A stretch of DNA of 64,000 bases. Origin: Ypsolopha sequella (lineage: Eukaryota > Arthropoda > Insecta > Lepidoptera > Ypsolophidae). The position numbers and the translations under genes are program-made. The stretch is from assembly GCA_934047225.1 (NCBI GenBank), contig OW203988.1:11690229-11754228 (forward strand). The letters run 5' to 3'. This document shows positions 54,294 to 64,000 of this stretch, one piece after another. The notes below the pieces were generated by a model. The model was given only the letters and a program-made list of their open reading frames with translations. It was not told the DNA's origin and searched no databases. Positions within the stretch are counted from its first letter, which is position 1, and every line of letters begins with the position of its first letter.

Positions 54294-55068
54294 TTAACCA
54301 AGGAGCGATGCCACGACCGCGGGAGGTATGCCGCCTCCTGGACCTTGCTCGATGGTGGGTTGGTAGCCGTTCTCATCAGCGATGTAGTTCACGGTGTATG
54401 TCACGCCGTCAGGTCCGACCCAGGAGTAGGAACCCCTCACGGCGATGGCTTCGTTCTCGGAACCCGCGTTCCTGAGTTCTGCTTGTTCTTGATGCTTTTG
54501 ACCGTTGCTCTGTTCGTAGCTGTGGATAAATTATGGCTTTTAGATTCAGTTTTAACTAGTAAGAATTAAACATGTGCACAGATAGTTTTTTAAGTTGTAT
54601 GTCCACTCATTGGCTAGTTTTTCATATTAGTAAGAAAAGTAATTTAAAATTTTCAGATCAAGTATTTTTTTGTTCTTTTGTCAGAATTTATTTGCCAAAA
54701 ATTTGCTTGGATAAAAAACAAAAAATGTTAGACAAAAATAAAATAATCAAGGAACTTACGCAAAGTTGTATTGTCCTAGACCAATGTTATCAGAATCGTA
54801 TCTGATAAGCTGAATTTGGTCATTAGGGCTCTGCCTTACTCTCCTTTCTTGAGGAGCTGCGACAGCCGCCGCCACCAATGCTAGTACCACGAACTGAAAA
54901 CAAAATCCAGACGTCACTATTAATCACTTCAACAAAAACAAGAACTTTTTGTAAGCACTTTTCTATAGAATTTCAGTTTTGTTTAGAGCACAGTATTATC
55001 TACAATTCACTTTCTCGTTCACTTTTTATCAAACACTTTTTTTATCACAAACTACTAACCAGTTTCAT
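54294..55068 (-). CDS. RR-1 cuticular protein (CPR family), 122 residues
   Basis: Exons (minus): 55060-55068 (M-K-L, donor GTTAGT), 54760-54893 (donor GTAAGT) and 54294-54519; total 369 bases including the stop. Intron phases are 0 and 2. Residues 1-15 or 16 are a signal peptide (FVVLALVAAAVA). The mature chain begins PQERRVRQ; the extended Rebers-Riddiford domain (about residues 45-103) shows QYNFAYEQSNG, then RGSYSWVGPDGVTYTVNY and IADENGYQP, the RR-1 consensus with a Trp at the central aromatic position. The C-terminus is Gly/Pro-rich (GPGGGIPP). Proteins of this family bind chitin in soft or flexible cuticle; this role is from family knowledge. A paralogue with the same layout lies at 61630-63426. 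The start is fixed by the TATA box, the signal peptide and the splice phase. Confidence 0.93.
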
Positions 55069-55140
55069 GTTGATTGAATGGGATAGGTGGTCTCGATGGA
55101 GTAACCGTGAAATATGCGTGCCCATGAAAGCTTTGCGCAT

Positions 55141-55148
55141 CTTTTATA
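55141..55148 (-). promoter_or_regulatory. TATA box of the first cuticular protein gene
   Basis: TATAAAAG on the minus strand, 73 bases upstream of the start codon. This spacing allows a leader of about 45 bases. Confidence 0.75.
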
Positions 55149-55946
55149 CTTGTTTGAATTTTGTATTTCGTCACGATGAGTCGAGGTGGATGGCGGCGCT
55201 TTGACCACCTCCACAAGATGACGAAGGTGAAGACAGACCTCATGAGATGACAACGCCTCACGTGGCGTAATATTTGTTTAATTATACGTTTTTATTTCTT
55301 TATTTTACGAGTTACAGATATTTGATTGATTTGTGACCAATTAACTACGATTTGTTTAGACGTAATTATTGTAGGAGAATGAAACGTCTTGAATGAATGT
55401 GTGATTGTATGTAACATTTGCATAATTTTTTTCTTAATTGTCCCGATTCACCAGAGAAAAAAAAAACATGTATTTTGCTTATTCTTAAATCTGATTATTT
55501 ATGTTATTCTGGTATCTACGAGTAATCTAACTATATATTAATAAAATATAGCAAATAAAACAGAAGGGACCGTACGTTTTACCTTTACAAGAAAAAGTAT
55601 TTAGTAAATTTCGTCTACTTTTTAAACTGTAAATGTATTATAACAAAAAAAAAACTAATATTATTTGTTTATTAACTCAAAAACAGAACAGAATAGAATA
55701 TAATACTTATTTATTTATCTGCGACAACACAATTACATAATACAGAAAATAGAAAAGCAATCAAAACAGGAAAAAATAAACTACGAGTAAATAATAAAAT
55801 AAAGTGACGTGTCACAGCAGACAATGCTGTAGTCTTTGTTTTGTACACTTTTTAAACATACATTGTTTATTAGACTAGCTAACATTGATTCCTGGTCTAT
55901 TCAAATAGTTTATTTTGTAAAGTAGGTACACGTAATACACTTTCGT
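55149..55946. other. Upstream intergenic region
   Basis: The first 110 bases upstream of the TATA box are GC-richer than the surroundings and may hold control elements; I cannot name a site. The rest is AT-rich with no gene. Confidence 0.35.
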
Positions 55947-56184
55947 TATATCGACGATGAAGTGGCAAGAACTCCCAACTTACATTTTGGCCAAATTGAG
56001 TTTTCTTATGTAGATGAACTGAAAATGCAATTTTACGTGCACTAGTAGTCACAGCTAAGTTGATTCCCTACATACATGTTGTAATAATTATTAGTTTTTT
56101 CATAAGTAAATGAAAGGTTTTTTTCGTTTCCTGTAAAATCATGTTTTTGGAGATAGGATTTCTTGTCACTTCATCGTCGATATA
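55947..56184. mobile_element. Palindromic MITE with short arms
   Basis: tatatcgacgatgaagtggc at the left is mirrored by gtcacttcatcgtcgatata at the right. Confidence 0.6.
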
Positions 56185-56519
56185 CTATTCGGCACCCTCT
56201 GATTGCGGAATCCTAATAATATCTTAACAGCTATATTTTTCCTGTAGTCTTTATGTAAATCTACACCTGTACCATGACTTTTTCATATATTTTGGTCGTC
56301 TTTTTTTCAAAGATAAAGGAACAAGATAACGCTAAAAAACCGCTACTTTTTCGAGATTTTGGCAAGGGACTTTTGGATCTCAATTTTTTATAATTTTTAT
56401 TATTGGCCGTGACAGCGACCATAGTAACATAACGTTTTAAATCTTCGACATTTTAACATATTGTAAATTTTAATGTTACTTGTATATGGACAGAACAGTC
56501 TGAAATAAAGATTTATTAT

Positions 56520-56690
56520 TATTGTTATTTATTTAGTACGTAAAAATTTCAACTGGCTACCTAAAACGCCTAGAAATTTAGACCCCTGTGTCAGACGGAT
56601 AGACATACAGACGGACGGAGGGACCCGCAGACAGCGGAGGCTAGTAATAAGGTCCCGTTTGGCACCCTTAGGGTACTTCTATAACAATTA
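56520..56690 (+). repeat. Family L right-end fragment
   Basis: aaaaatttcaactggctacc, acagacggacggagggaccc and taataaggtcccgtttggca correspond to the right half of family L. Confidence 0.6.
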
Positions 56691-56759
56691 TTTATGAAGT
56701 TCCGTTGCCTACTTTGATTTCGGGTTGCAAATTGTTATACTCAAGTTAATTCCAATGTA

Positions 56760-56825
56760 AATTAATATCTCCTTGCGATGGATAAATCGCCAAGTGTTCA
56801 AACATAGAAATTTATTTCTATCATA
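56760..56825 (+). repeat. SINE tail fragment
   Basis: tatctccttgcgatggataa and caagtgttcaaacatagaaa match the 3' tail of the tRNA-headed element at 52 and 61 kb. Confidence 0.7.
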
Positions 56826-56904
56826 ATTCTAAGGTGTCAAAGACAAAGATATATAAAGTAAGATGTATTAAAAAAATATTTTATCTACTCCTATACTGCA
56901 ATAA

Positions 56905-57440
56905 AGCAATTGCAACATCAAAACAGTTTTATAAGTACTTAGATTGTTTGTCCGATATTATAAGTCTTGTGTTTTTGAGAAAGAGCCTAGTTTTCCACAT
57001 TACAAGGAAACTTTCAGTGGAAATTAGTGTTTAATATTTATTGTAATAAAGAAATTATTCTATTCTATTCTATAATACTTATAACATTATAAAACCGCGA
57101 TTCTGCGCTGCGATTGGTTCAATTTATTATAAAACTGCTAGAGACCAAACCAATAAGAGAGAAGAGAAATAATTCCCGACATAATTTCTTAAGCAACGCC
57201 CTCTTTATCCTGATTAGCCATCAAGGCAGCTTTACCGGAACGACGCACCCGAAGTTCATGAACGAATGTCTTCTCATTTTTCGTGAAATTGTTAGTTGAA
57301 AATATTATAAATAAAGACGATAATTTCGATGGTCGTAGATAAAGTATTGTATGTACAACTTAACATAACTAGAAATTGGGACACTCGTGCAAAACTATTA
57401 CGAAACTCACTTTGTTCGTTTCGTAAACAGCACTCGTGTC
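56905..57440. repeat. Diverged dispersed repeat, related to 4459-5320
   Basis: It shares gtttgtccgatattataag-type, accgcgattctgcgc and gatggtcgtagataaagtat blocks in the same order as the copy near 5 kb. Confidence 0.45.
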
Positions 57441-57620
57441 CCATAGTCTCAAATTATGTTACTATTTGTGGTTCGGCAACTCATTAATCATCATGAAAAA
57501 ATGGACCCCTTATAGGATCACTTTATTGTCCAGCTGTCTGTCTGTGTGATTTCTCCGGAATGAAATCAGCTTGAAATTAATGTCAAATACTAAGGTCAGA
57601 CTAGTATGATTTCATACCAA

Positions 57621-57950
57621 AAAAAAGCCGGTCAAGTACGTGTCAGACTCACGTAAGGGTTCCGTTGCCGCATTAGTTGAGCTTTGGGAAAAGTCGGGGA
57701 AAATGATATTTGAAATCTTCAATACCAAATAATTTAAAAAAGGAAAAATTCGTGGTTAAATATATGAGTTTCATTTGTTTTTGCAAATTACTTACTACTT
57801 TTATTTCTGTGGGTGATATCATACTATTATGTTTTTTTTCATGTAATTCGCTCCACAAGTATCGGAGATATGGGGCGGGGGGCGGAAAATGCATTTTCTC
57901 GTGGCTTTTCTAAGATTTATTGAAATAGATGCTAGTAAATATAGCTAAAT
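57621..57950 (+). repeat. Family L, long subfamily copy
   Basis: It starts agccggtcaagtacgtgtca; its interior tatcggagatatggggcggg matches the copy at 33548-34310. Confidence 0.6.
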
Positions 57951-58156
57951 AATCTATGTTTACAATCAACTCTTCATTACCTACAATTTAATATCCGTAT
58001 TATATTTTTATAACATACGCTTTTTTTAACTTTTTTAGGAGTTGCTCATTTGCTTTTGAGTTTTGAGTAACCGCGCAATACTCTAAAATCGAGATACTTA
58101 CCGGATTGTGTACTCCAGAGTTTCTCCAGATTTGTAACAAAATATAAAGAAATATT

Positions 58157-58340
58157 TATAACGGCCAAAATACAACTTTTAGCTAAGAGAAATGTATAAC
58201 AATAGTTTACTATATGCATAAACGTATTTTAAAGATATTATGGAAGCTTTAAATTAATTGCATTTTCCATAAGAGTGAAGTTAGAAAATTTTAATTTAAT
58301 TTTCTAACTTCATTTTCACGGATAATCCACCAAAATATCT
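58157..58340. mobile_element. Family N MITE, partial copy
   Basis: The left end ttataacggccaaaatacaa with aatagtttactatatgcata is present; the mirrored right end is missing. Confidence 0.6.
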
Positions 58341-58847
58341 TTCATTCCCTTCTTGAAAATGCCAATAGTTGGACTATTACGAATTGTAAACGGGTAGTGA
58401 GTAAAAACGAATTGTAAATAGTAGTGCTCAGGAAACTTGATCAACACTACCGTGAAAGAATTTTGCTGAAGGCACCAGTATTGTGCGACTGGGTCCTCAG
58501 AAGTGAGACGGTGTGAAATCTGTGTTGCTTATGTCCCTCGAAAAGAGGTACTCAAAGCGGTCATGCAGATACAGAGATGCAGAAGGGCTCGTAAGAATAT
58601 TGAAAAGAGGGCACAATATGTAGACGTTCTGACGTTGCCGAGTCAAGAGCCATAGTTCCTTTCTTTATTGGGACGCAATTCATTTCATAAATGATGCGAT
58701 GACATAGTGACATTTTCAAATAAAATTTATGTTTATATACTATAGAAACATAGGAGAAAATCCAATAAATATAAAATAAAACGCTTTAGCGTTTTAATGA
58801 TTGTTGTAGGTAATTCATTCTAGTTATTTTTAAGAAATGTTGATGGT

Positions 58848-59000
58848 GATTCGGTGTAGCACGTCTTAACTTATTTGACAGGACTTAACTTAATTTAAGC
58901 GTTCTGTCTTTGTCTTTTCGATAAATAAAGAAAAAGACAGGATGCTTAAAATAAGGTTAGTCCTGTCAAATAAGTGAAGTTGTGTTACGCCGAATCGACA
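58848..59000. mobile_element. Palindromic MITE family E, copy 3
   Basis: gattcggtgtagcacgtctt is mirrored by gttgtgttacgccgaatcg, with gacaggactta at the arms. Confidence 0.75.
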
Positions 59001-59462
59001 GAAATGTCTGTTAAAAGTTTAATGTTAATTGTACAAATGACATATTTATGTTAGTTGAATAAAACGATTCTCTATGGTTAAATGAATGTCAATGGCAATG
59101 AATTTCCAATATTTTTCAAAATATTAATTAATTAGTATAAAAAGTCGTAAACAGGATAGAAACTCCTCTAGCGAGAAGATGGTGTATCAAAATAAAGTCA
59201 GCAACTATTTCAGCAGCCTTGAAATATATTTAAAAGAAAGTTAGTCAACGTCCTCATTTGTCAACGTCCTCAATGTCTGACTACCAACTGACACCTGATT
59301 CGATAACGATCCTATATTACCGTTTCATTTTATTATATTATTTATACGTAACCAAGGATCCTGCTGAATGCTACGTCGTAGGTCCTAATGTTATTGCGGC
59401 CGTCTTCTGATACTAAACATACGTGCAAGTGTAAATTAAATGTGTTCAATCACGAACGTAAC

Positions 59463-60088
59463 AAAAAGGTGAACGCAGTCGCAGCTAAGTAACTACTAAG
59501 CATAGCAATGGCGGCAGGGCGGTTTGTAAGTGTGTAAGTGGACTTATTATGGAAATTAGCTTACTATGATGTGAATGTGTCTGTTTCCGGGCTCGTGCCA
59601 AGCGGGTCGACTTAATATGGGTGCTTCAGTGTTTTGTTAGTGAATCTCTGTCCGTCGTTTTTTTTACGTCAATGGTTTTGAGGTTGAGATAAAATTCTGT
59701 AATTTAGTTATTAAAAGGAATAAAACACCGAAATGCCTTTTTAAAATTTTGAGTTATCTTTAGATACTTTTTATTGACAAACTTTAAATTAACCTTATTA
59801 TTACCGGGTTTTAATAAATTTTGAATTTATACTAGATACTGTTTTAATTAATCTATTAAAACTTAAATAACAAAAAAGTAACTTAAAATTTAGTAATCCT
59901 ATAAAATATTAAAAACTTAAACAAAATAAACCCCTAAAAATAAATATATTATAAACTATGAATAAAAGCATAATATAAAATAAAAATATAGTATGCCAAT
60001 TTCCATAGTAAGTCCACTCACACACTTACAAACCGCTACCATTCCTATGCGTCAGTAGTTGCTTAGCTGCGACTCTTTCCACCTTTTT
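59463..60088. mobile_element. Non-autonomous transposon with about 90-bp inverted ends
   Basis: Left-end strings aaaaaggtgaacgcagtcgc, gcggtttgtaagtgtgtaag and ggacttattatggaaatt are mirrored at 59990-60088 (aatttccatagtaagtcc, cttacaaaccgc, gctgcgactctttccacctt). The interior is AT-rich and non-coding. Confidence 0.75.
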
Positions 60089-60299
60089 TTTCGCCAATGG
60101 TCAAAACCATCACAAAAGTAAAACCAATGCGTAAAACGTACAATTTGTTTGACGCAAATAAAAAAATCCTAGTTATTTAAATGTGATTTTTTCAAAACGC
60201 ACCTCTCATCATTTTATATGGCCGCATAGCGTTCAATAAAACCACCACAATAAATACCGACCATGAGAGTACAAGCGAGGTACTTAGACGTTTGGCGCA

Positions 60300-60436
60300 G
60301 CCTTAGCTGTTCAAAAGTCATGAAAACAGGTTGTGACATACGAACGGACGGAGCTCCACCATAATACGGACGGACGGGCGGACTCACAACGGTGTCTTAC
60401 CATAATGGTTCTTCACCCTTTTGGCACGGAACCCTA
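60300..60436 (+). repeat. Family L right-end fragment
   Basis: gacggacgggcggactcaca and ttttggcacggaaccctaag correspond to the right end of family L. Confidence 0.6.
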
Positions 60437-60642
60437 AGAAAACTCACTAACTGATCATCAAAATGTATAGGGTTCTTCCCGGTGACCTGTCTTAAAATTT
60501 TCTACAAAGGTAGGTTGACTCACGTCAAGAAATAAATCCGAAAATCATTAATTTCTAATTCTACGTGGAATAAAATGAGTTGACAAAATTAGTTTTGCAG
60601 TTTATTTCATACAATTTGTATGTAATGATAAGTTGATAAGTT

Positions 60643-60710
60643 TATATATATATTTTTTTTTGAAGTCAGTACTTCATTCACAATTTAACAAGGTTGTTAT
60701 GCCAAAGAAG
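60643..60710 (+). promoter_or_regulatory. Candidate core promoter with a 4-codon first exon
   Basis: A TATA-like run (60643-60651) is followed 25 bases later by TCAGT (60666-60670), then an ATG at 60699 reading M-P-K-K up to a strong donor (AAG|GTACGT at 60711). The spacing is what an insect core promoter would show. No matching second exon was found downstream before the minus-strand gene, so this may be chance. Confidence 0.25.
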
Positions 60711-61035
60711 GTACGTCATTAAAATAATTAATATAGGTCTTTACTTAAAACTAAGTAATGTAATTGTAAATAATGTAATTAATTGTAATAAGTAATGTAA
60801 ATGTTAAACTAAGTATGTAATTCTTATCATTCATCATGACATAAAACATAATAAATCTTATAATAGTAATAAACAATTTGTAGAGCTAGAATTTCTTTAG
60901 AAAATTAATTTTTATCAGTCTTATCTGCTCTAAGGTATTGTCCGCCGTGTATTTAGATATTGCATTAGGGATTTTCTATATTTAAATTATGCTTTTAATA
61001 TCTTGTATACATATTTTCACAATTATTTTTTATTT

Positions 61036-61184
61036 CTTCAACACTACGCCCAACCGGTTTTGATTATTAATTAATTTTCACGGGTTTTTTAGGTCTTAAA
61101 AACGCAAACTACGGGCTATAAACAAGTAATGTTGTTGAATAAACAATTAATTTATATTCGAAACCGTTTGGGTATAGTGTTGAG
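61036..61184. mobile_element. Palindromic MITE
   Basis: caacactacgcccaaccggt and tgattattaattaatt are mirrored by aattaatttatattcgaaac and cgtttgggtatagtgttg. Confidence 0.65.
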
Positions 61185-61315
61185 AAAAAATAAAAAGTGA
61201 AACTGTGTACAAGAGTGCTTTCTTCAAGATGCAAGTATAAATTATATCAATATGTTTATAAATTATATGCTTTAAAAATCATTAAATTGCAGCAGTCTTG
61301 TTATACAAAACAATG

Positions 61316-61533
61316 ATAGAAAATGTTTGAACACTTGGCGATTTATCCATCTCAAGGAGATATAAATTGACATTATTTCATTTCAGTATAGAAACGCAGA
61401 AAGAAAAGTAAATCTGGATGTGAAAAGCTCGAAACCGGGATTCGAACCCAGGAGCTCTTGCTTACCGGGCGATTGCTCTACCAACTGAGCTATCCAGGTC
61501 TCAACACAATTCGTGAATTTACCGATGTGTTAA
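61316..61533 (-). mobile_element. tRNA-derived SINE-like element, copy 2
   Basis: On the minus strand: leader (acacatcggtaaattcacga), tRNA-like head (61428-61499), then the tail through ctttctgcgtttctatactg and gatggataaatcgccaagtg to caaacattttctatc. It lies just downstream of the second cuticular protein gene. Confidence 0.7.
61428..61499 (-). tRNA. tRNA-like head (pseudo-tRNA, anticodon-position GGT)
   Basis: 72 bases, homologous to 52113-52184. Box A (tagctcagttgg) and box B (ggttcgaatcc, 61438-61448 on the plus strand as ggattcgaacc) are intact. The acceptor stem pairs poorly, and the anticodon loop CCGGTAA again has C at position 33. The different anticodon triplet from copy 1 (GGT against GAC) shows there is no selection for decoding. 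Confidence 0.6.
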
Positions 61534-61629
61534 ACAAACACTATTTAAGTGTAACTTAGTAACTTATTTCAGGTAAATGTACGTTATTCAAATAATTTGG
61601 TTCTACGATGGTCCTTTACAAAAAATGTT

Positions 61630-63426
61630 TTAACCAAGGCAAGAAGCCACTAAATGTCCGCAAGGTGGGGCGCCTGGAGGAGTTTCTTCTTCTACCTTCG
61701 GTTGGAAGCCCTGATCATCAGCGACGTAGGTCACGGTGTACCGGTAGCCATCTGGAGAGATCCAAGTGTACACTCCTTTGACAGCAAGGTACTCGTTGTC
61801 AGTTCCAGGGTTCCTTATTTCTCCTTGAGATTCTTGCTTGTGACCATCTGACTGTTCGTAACTGTAATAGATAAAACAGTACCAATGTCAAACGTAAATC
61901 ATTCAAGAATTTGAATCTTTTCAAACGTTTCCATTTTTTTTTGGGTCCCAGTGTCACCATCAATAGTAATAAATGACAGCTCTTTGGCTGCCATCAAGAA
62001 AGAAAGGTAACTTCGAGAGAATATTTTTCACTCTTGCGGCGTAATAACGTCACACGGTGCTTTAGGTAGATATTTGGGTCGATTTGGCGCAACACAACTG
62101 ACAAGACTAACCTTATTTTGAGCGTCCCGTCTTTGTCTTTTCGATACAGAAAGAAAATGACAGAACACTCAAATTAAGTTTAGTTCTGTAAATTAAGTCA
62201 AGTTGTGTTGCGCCGAATCGGTGTTATTGTAAAACTGTTTAGCATTAGTCACTTTGTCTAACGGTACATTATGTAAATAATGGCACTGTACATGCCTTGC
62301 TAGATCACCCTAGCTGGTCTTGGGTTAGGTCATAAACTGACTTAAATGCAGATGGACTGACGCTTTAGGAGTTTCTATTTATGTTATTCTATTTTTTTTT
62401 CATATAGGTACTGTAATTAGAGCTCGTATTTCAGGCACTGCAATCACTATTAATTTTTCCTGCAAAGTCAAGGACATAAAAAAAAATATCTTACGCATAT
62501 TTGTACTGGCCGTAACCGCTGTTATCGTAGTTATATCTGAGGACCTGGACGTCATCATAAGATCTTTGTGGGGCTGCAGACACCAACGATGCCAAGGTGA
62601 GGAAGTAAAACTGAAAGTAAGGATATAAATAATGTAAATAAATATTAAATATTGACTTTTTTGTCTTTTTTAATGATTAGAATTAGATAAAACACAGTTA
62701 AATAAAACTTTAGTGACATATATTTCGGGCCATTCGATTGTGACTAATGTCGGGCCTAATCTTTAAAAATATATAAATAATGGATATACTAGTTTTTGCC
62801 ATTGACTTATCCAGCTTAGAACACCAATTACAAATACAATATAAATAATTGAATGTTTAAGTTACTCCTAACATATAAAGCATTACAACACTGTAAATCC
62901 CATTCAAATCTGTTCCTAAATCGCGAGCATATAGACAGAGAAAAATATGTTTTTTTTTATTGAAAATTTTTATAATTTTTACACTCTTTGGAAATGAATG
63001 TCCAACTTTTTACATATCTTCGGTCAACAGACACAAAGAAAAAATAGAAACGGCAAGTGATGGATTTTTATATAACGTTATTTTCGGATTGGAAATAAAG
63101 CCAGGTTTTGAATATGCTTTATCACATAAGTATATAATAGAAGAAAATGTTTTTAATCTACTTTCAAATTTTTTTTCTCTTGTATGGATAAAAGTCTACT
63201 TAGCACAAAATTTAACACGTCCAGTTATTGTGTCTTAAATTGGCGTACAAGCCAAAACTAACATATGAAAAAATATGTTAAAAAGAACATTTAAATAATT
63301 GAAAATAAATGCCAGTGAATAAAAGATAGACAAAAATATTATAAAATGTGCAAATATAAACAAAGCTGCGAAAATATTCAAGTAATACATTTATTGTTAA
63401 TTTATGTATGTATTTACCACTTTCAT
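61630..63426 (-). CDS. RR-1 cuticular protein (CPR family), 118 residues
   Basis: Exons (minus): 63418-63426 (M-K-V, donor GTAAAT), 62495-62610 (acceptor TTTCAG, donor GTAAGA) and 61630-61861 (acceptor TTACAG); 357 bases including the stop. Residues 1-16 are a signal peptide. The mature chain starts PQRSYDDVQVLRY; the RR-1 domain (about residues 39-97) reads QYKYAYEQSDG, KGVYTWISPDGYRYTVTY and VADDQGFQP. The C-terminus is ETPPGAPPCGHLVASCLG. Two Cys (109, 116) are odd, since mature proteins of this family usually lack Cys. Intron positions and phases equal those of 54294-55068, so the two are tandem duplicates. Intron 1 (807 bp) and intron 2 (633 bp) are longer than in the paralogue, and intron 2 carries a family E MITE. 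Confidence 0.93.
62078..62221. mobile_element. Palindromic MITE family E, copy 4, in intron 2 of the cuticular gene
   Basis: gtcgatttggcgcaacacaa is mirrored by gttgtgttgcgccgaatcg. Confidence 0.75.
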
Positions 63427-63503
63427 AATGTGACAAGCTATTAATTTTCAGTGCTTCCAAATAGTGTCTGTAAAGTATCTGGCTCAAAAAAAGAGTTGCG
63501 TCT

Positions 63504-63511
63504 CTTTTATA
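63504..63511 (-). promoter_or_regulatory. TATA box of the second cuticular protein gene
   Basis: TATAAAAG on the minus strand (within ATATAAAAGAG), 78 bases upstream of the start codon; nearly the same spacing as in the paralogue. Confidence 0.75.
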
Positions 63512-64000
63512 TCTAAGAACAGCACTGAAATACTCCAAAAGCAGCTTTTTTTATATGCCAATCCTAAACTTAGGCGATTCACGACTTTTGTCAGAACGAA
63601 AACAATTTTTAATACACAATGAATAGAGTTGAATATGTCATAGCTCAATTAAACAAAGGCCAATAGAGAATATCGGGTGTTGTGAAATTAGTAAGTCATA
63701 AAAAAATATTGTAGTTCTCATTTTTCTGCCAAGCTTAAAATACTGGAAATAGGTACTCGTTTATAAATTTAATACTCAGGTATTCAAGAGATAAGTTGTA
63801 ATTGTCCTAAAACATACAGAGATCTTGGTAATGAACGTTTTCAAGAAGTACTGGGCATATTTTTTTAAACTATTGAACTTTTTATTATTGAAACATTTTA
63901 CCATTCAAGATGACTATTCTGGCAAGTGTGAAACATTCGCTACACCAGATTTTGGGTGATTTTACAAGGGATTTTCTACGGAAATTATTGATTTTTCTGC
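63512..64000. other. Upstream region of the second cuticular gene, to the window edge
   Basis: I see no further gene or repeat. Given that CPR genes usually cluster, the next member may lie just beyond the edge. Confidence 0.4.

Noticed and set aside
55055..55261. Minus-strand frames of 62-68 codons upstream of the first cuticular gene
   Set aside because: They overlap its promoter, leader and first exon in other frames.
60699..60710. Calling a full gene from the M-P-K-K exon
   Set aside because: No downstream exon; kept only as a low-confidence promoter candidate.
62960..63238. 92-codon plus-strand frame
   Set aside because: It lies in intron 1 of the second cuticular gene on the opposite strand, with AT-driven composition.

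Overview
This window looks like insect nuclear DNA, most likely from a moth or butterfly (Lepidoptera). It is AT-rich and gene-sparse. Its genes have very short first coding exons and GT-AG introns, and two encode RR-1 cuticular proteins of the insect type. Much of the remainder consists of dispersed repeats of kinds that I associate with lepidopteran genomes. These include non-LTR retrotransposon 3' ends, repeats beginning with 'cggccaagtgcgagtcgg', repeats beginning with 'actagcttttgcccgcggc', and palindromic MITEs. There is no bacterial or viral gene organisation, no CRISPR array and no rRNA. The species cannot be determined from the sequence alone.

Supported genes: (1) A plus-strand gene (about 22362-23742) encodes a small secreted protein with five Asp/Asn/Thr-rich ten-residue repeats and a roughly 98-residue C-terminal region that I do not recognise. 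(2) A minus-strand gene (27872-33375) encodes a secreted 189-residue protein of unknown family; its large intron holds a 20-copy, 84-bp minisatellite. (3) and (4) Two minus-strand RR-1 cuticular protein genes (54294-55068 and 61630-63426) are paralogues with matching intron phases and TATA boxes. In the best model all four genes have the same layout: a three-codon first coding exon, a phase-0 intron inside the signal peptide, then a phase-2 intron. Three more candidate promoter or first-exon sites (near 1.2 kb, 37.0-37.4 kb and 60.65 kb) are tentative.

Mobile DNA by region: 3-12 kb holds nested MITEs, a foldback element with 244-bp arms (7381-8237), and an 8-bp-TSD hAT-like element (10486-11675) with two other repeats nested inside it. 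12334-14639 is an apparently exact 1153-bp tandem duplication. 15-21 kb has TTAA-ended MITEs, palindromic MITEs and a LINE 3' end. 25076-27598 is a 2.5-kb transposon with roughly 395-bp terminal inverted repeats and a decayed coding region that is itself interrupted by a MITE; this is the most interesting element here. 28926-30609 is the minisatellite. 31-36 kb and 42-49 kb are repeat mosaics. 40.8-42.2 kb carries a 304-bp tandem repeat. 51.7-52.3 kb and 61.3-61.5 kb carry a tRNA-derived SINE-like family, and one copy's 3' tail forms a 106-bp-arm palindrome.

The cuticular genes contribute to chitin-bound cuticle matrix and are probably part of a larger CPR cluster extending past the right edge. 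The two unknown secreted proteins share their gene layout but not their RR domain. All coordinates of degenerate repeats are read by eye and are good to within a few to tens of bases.
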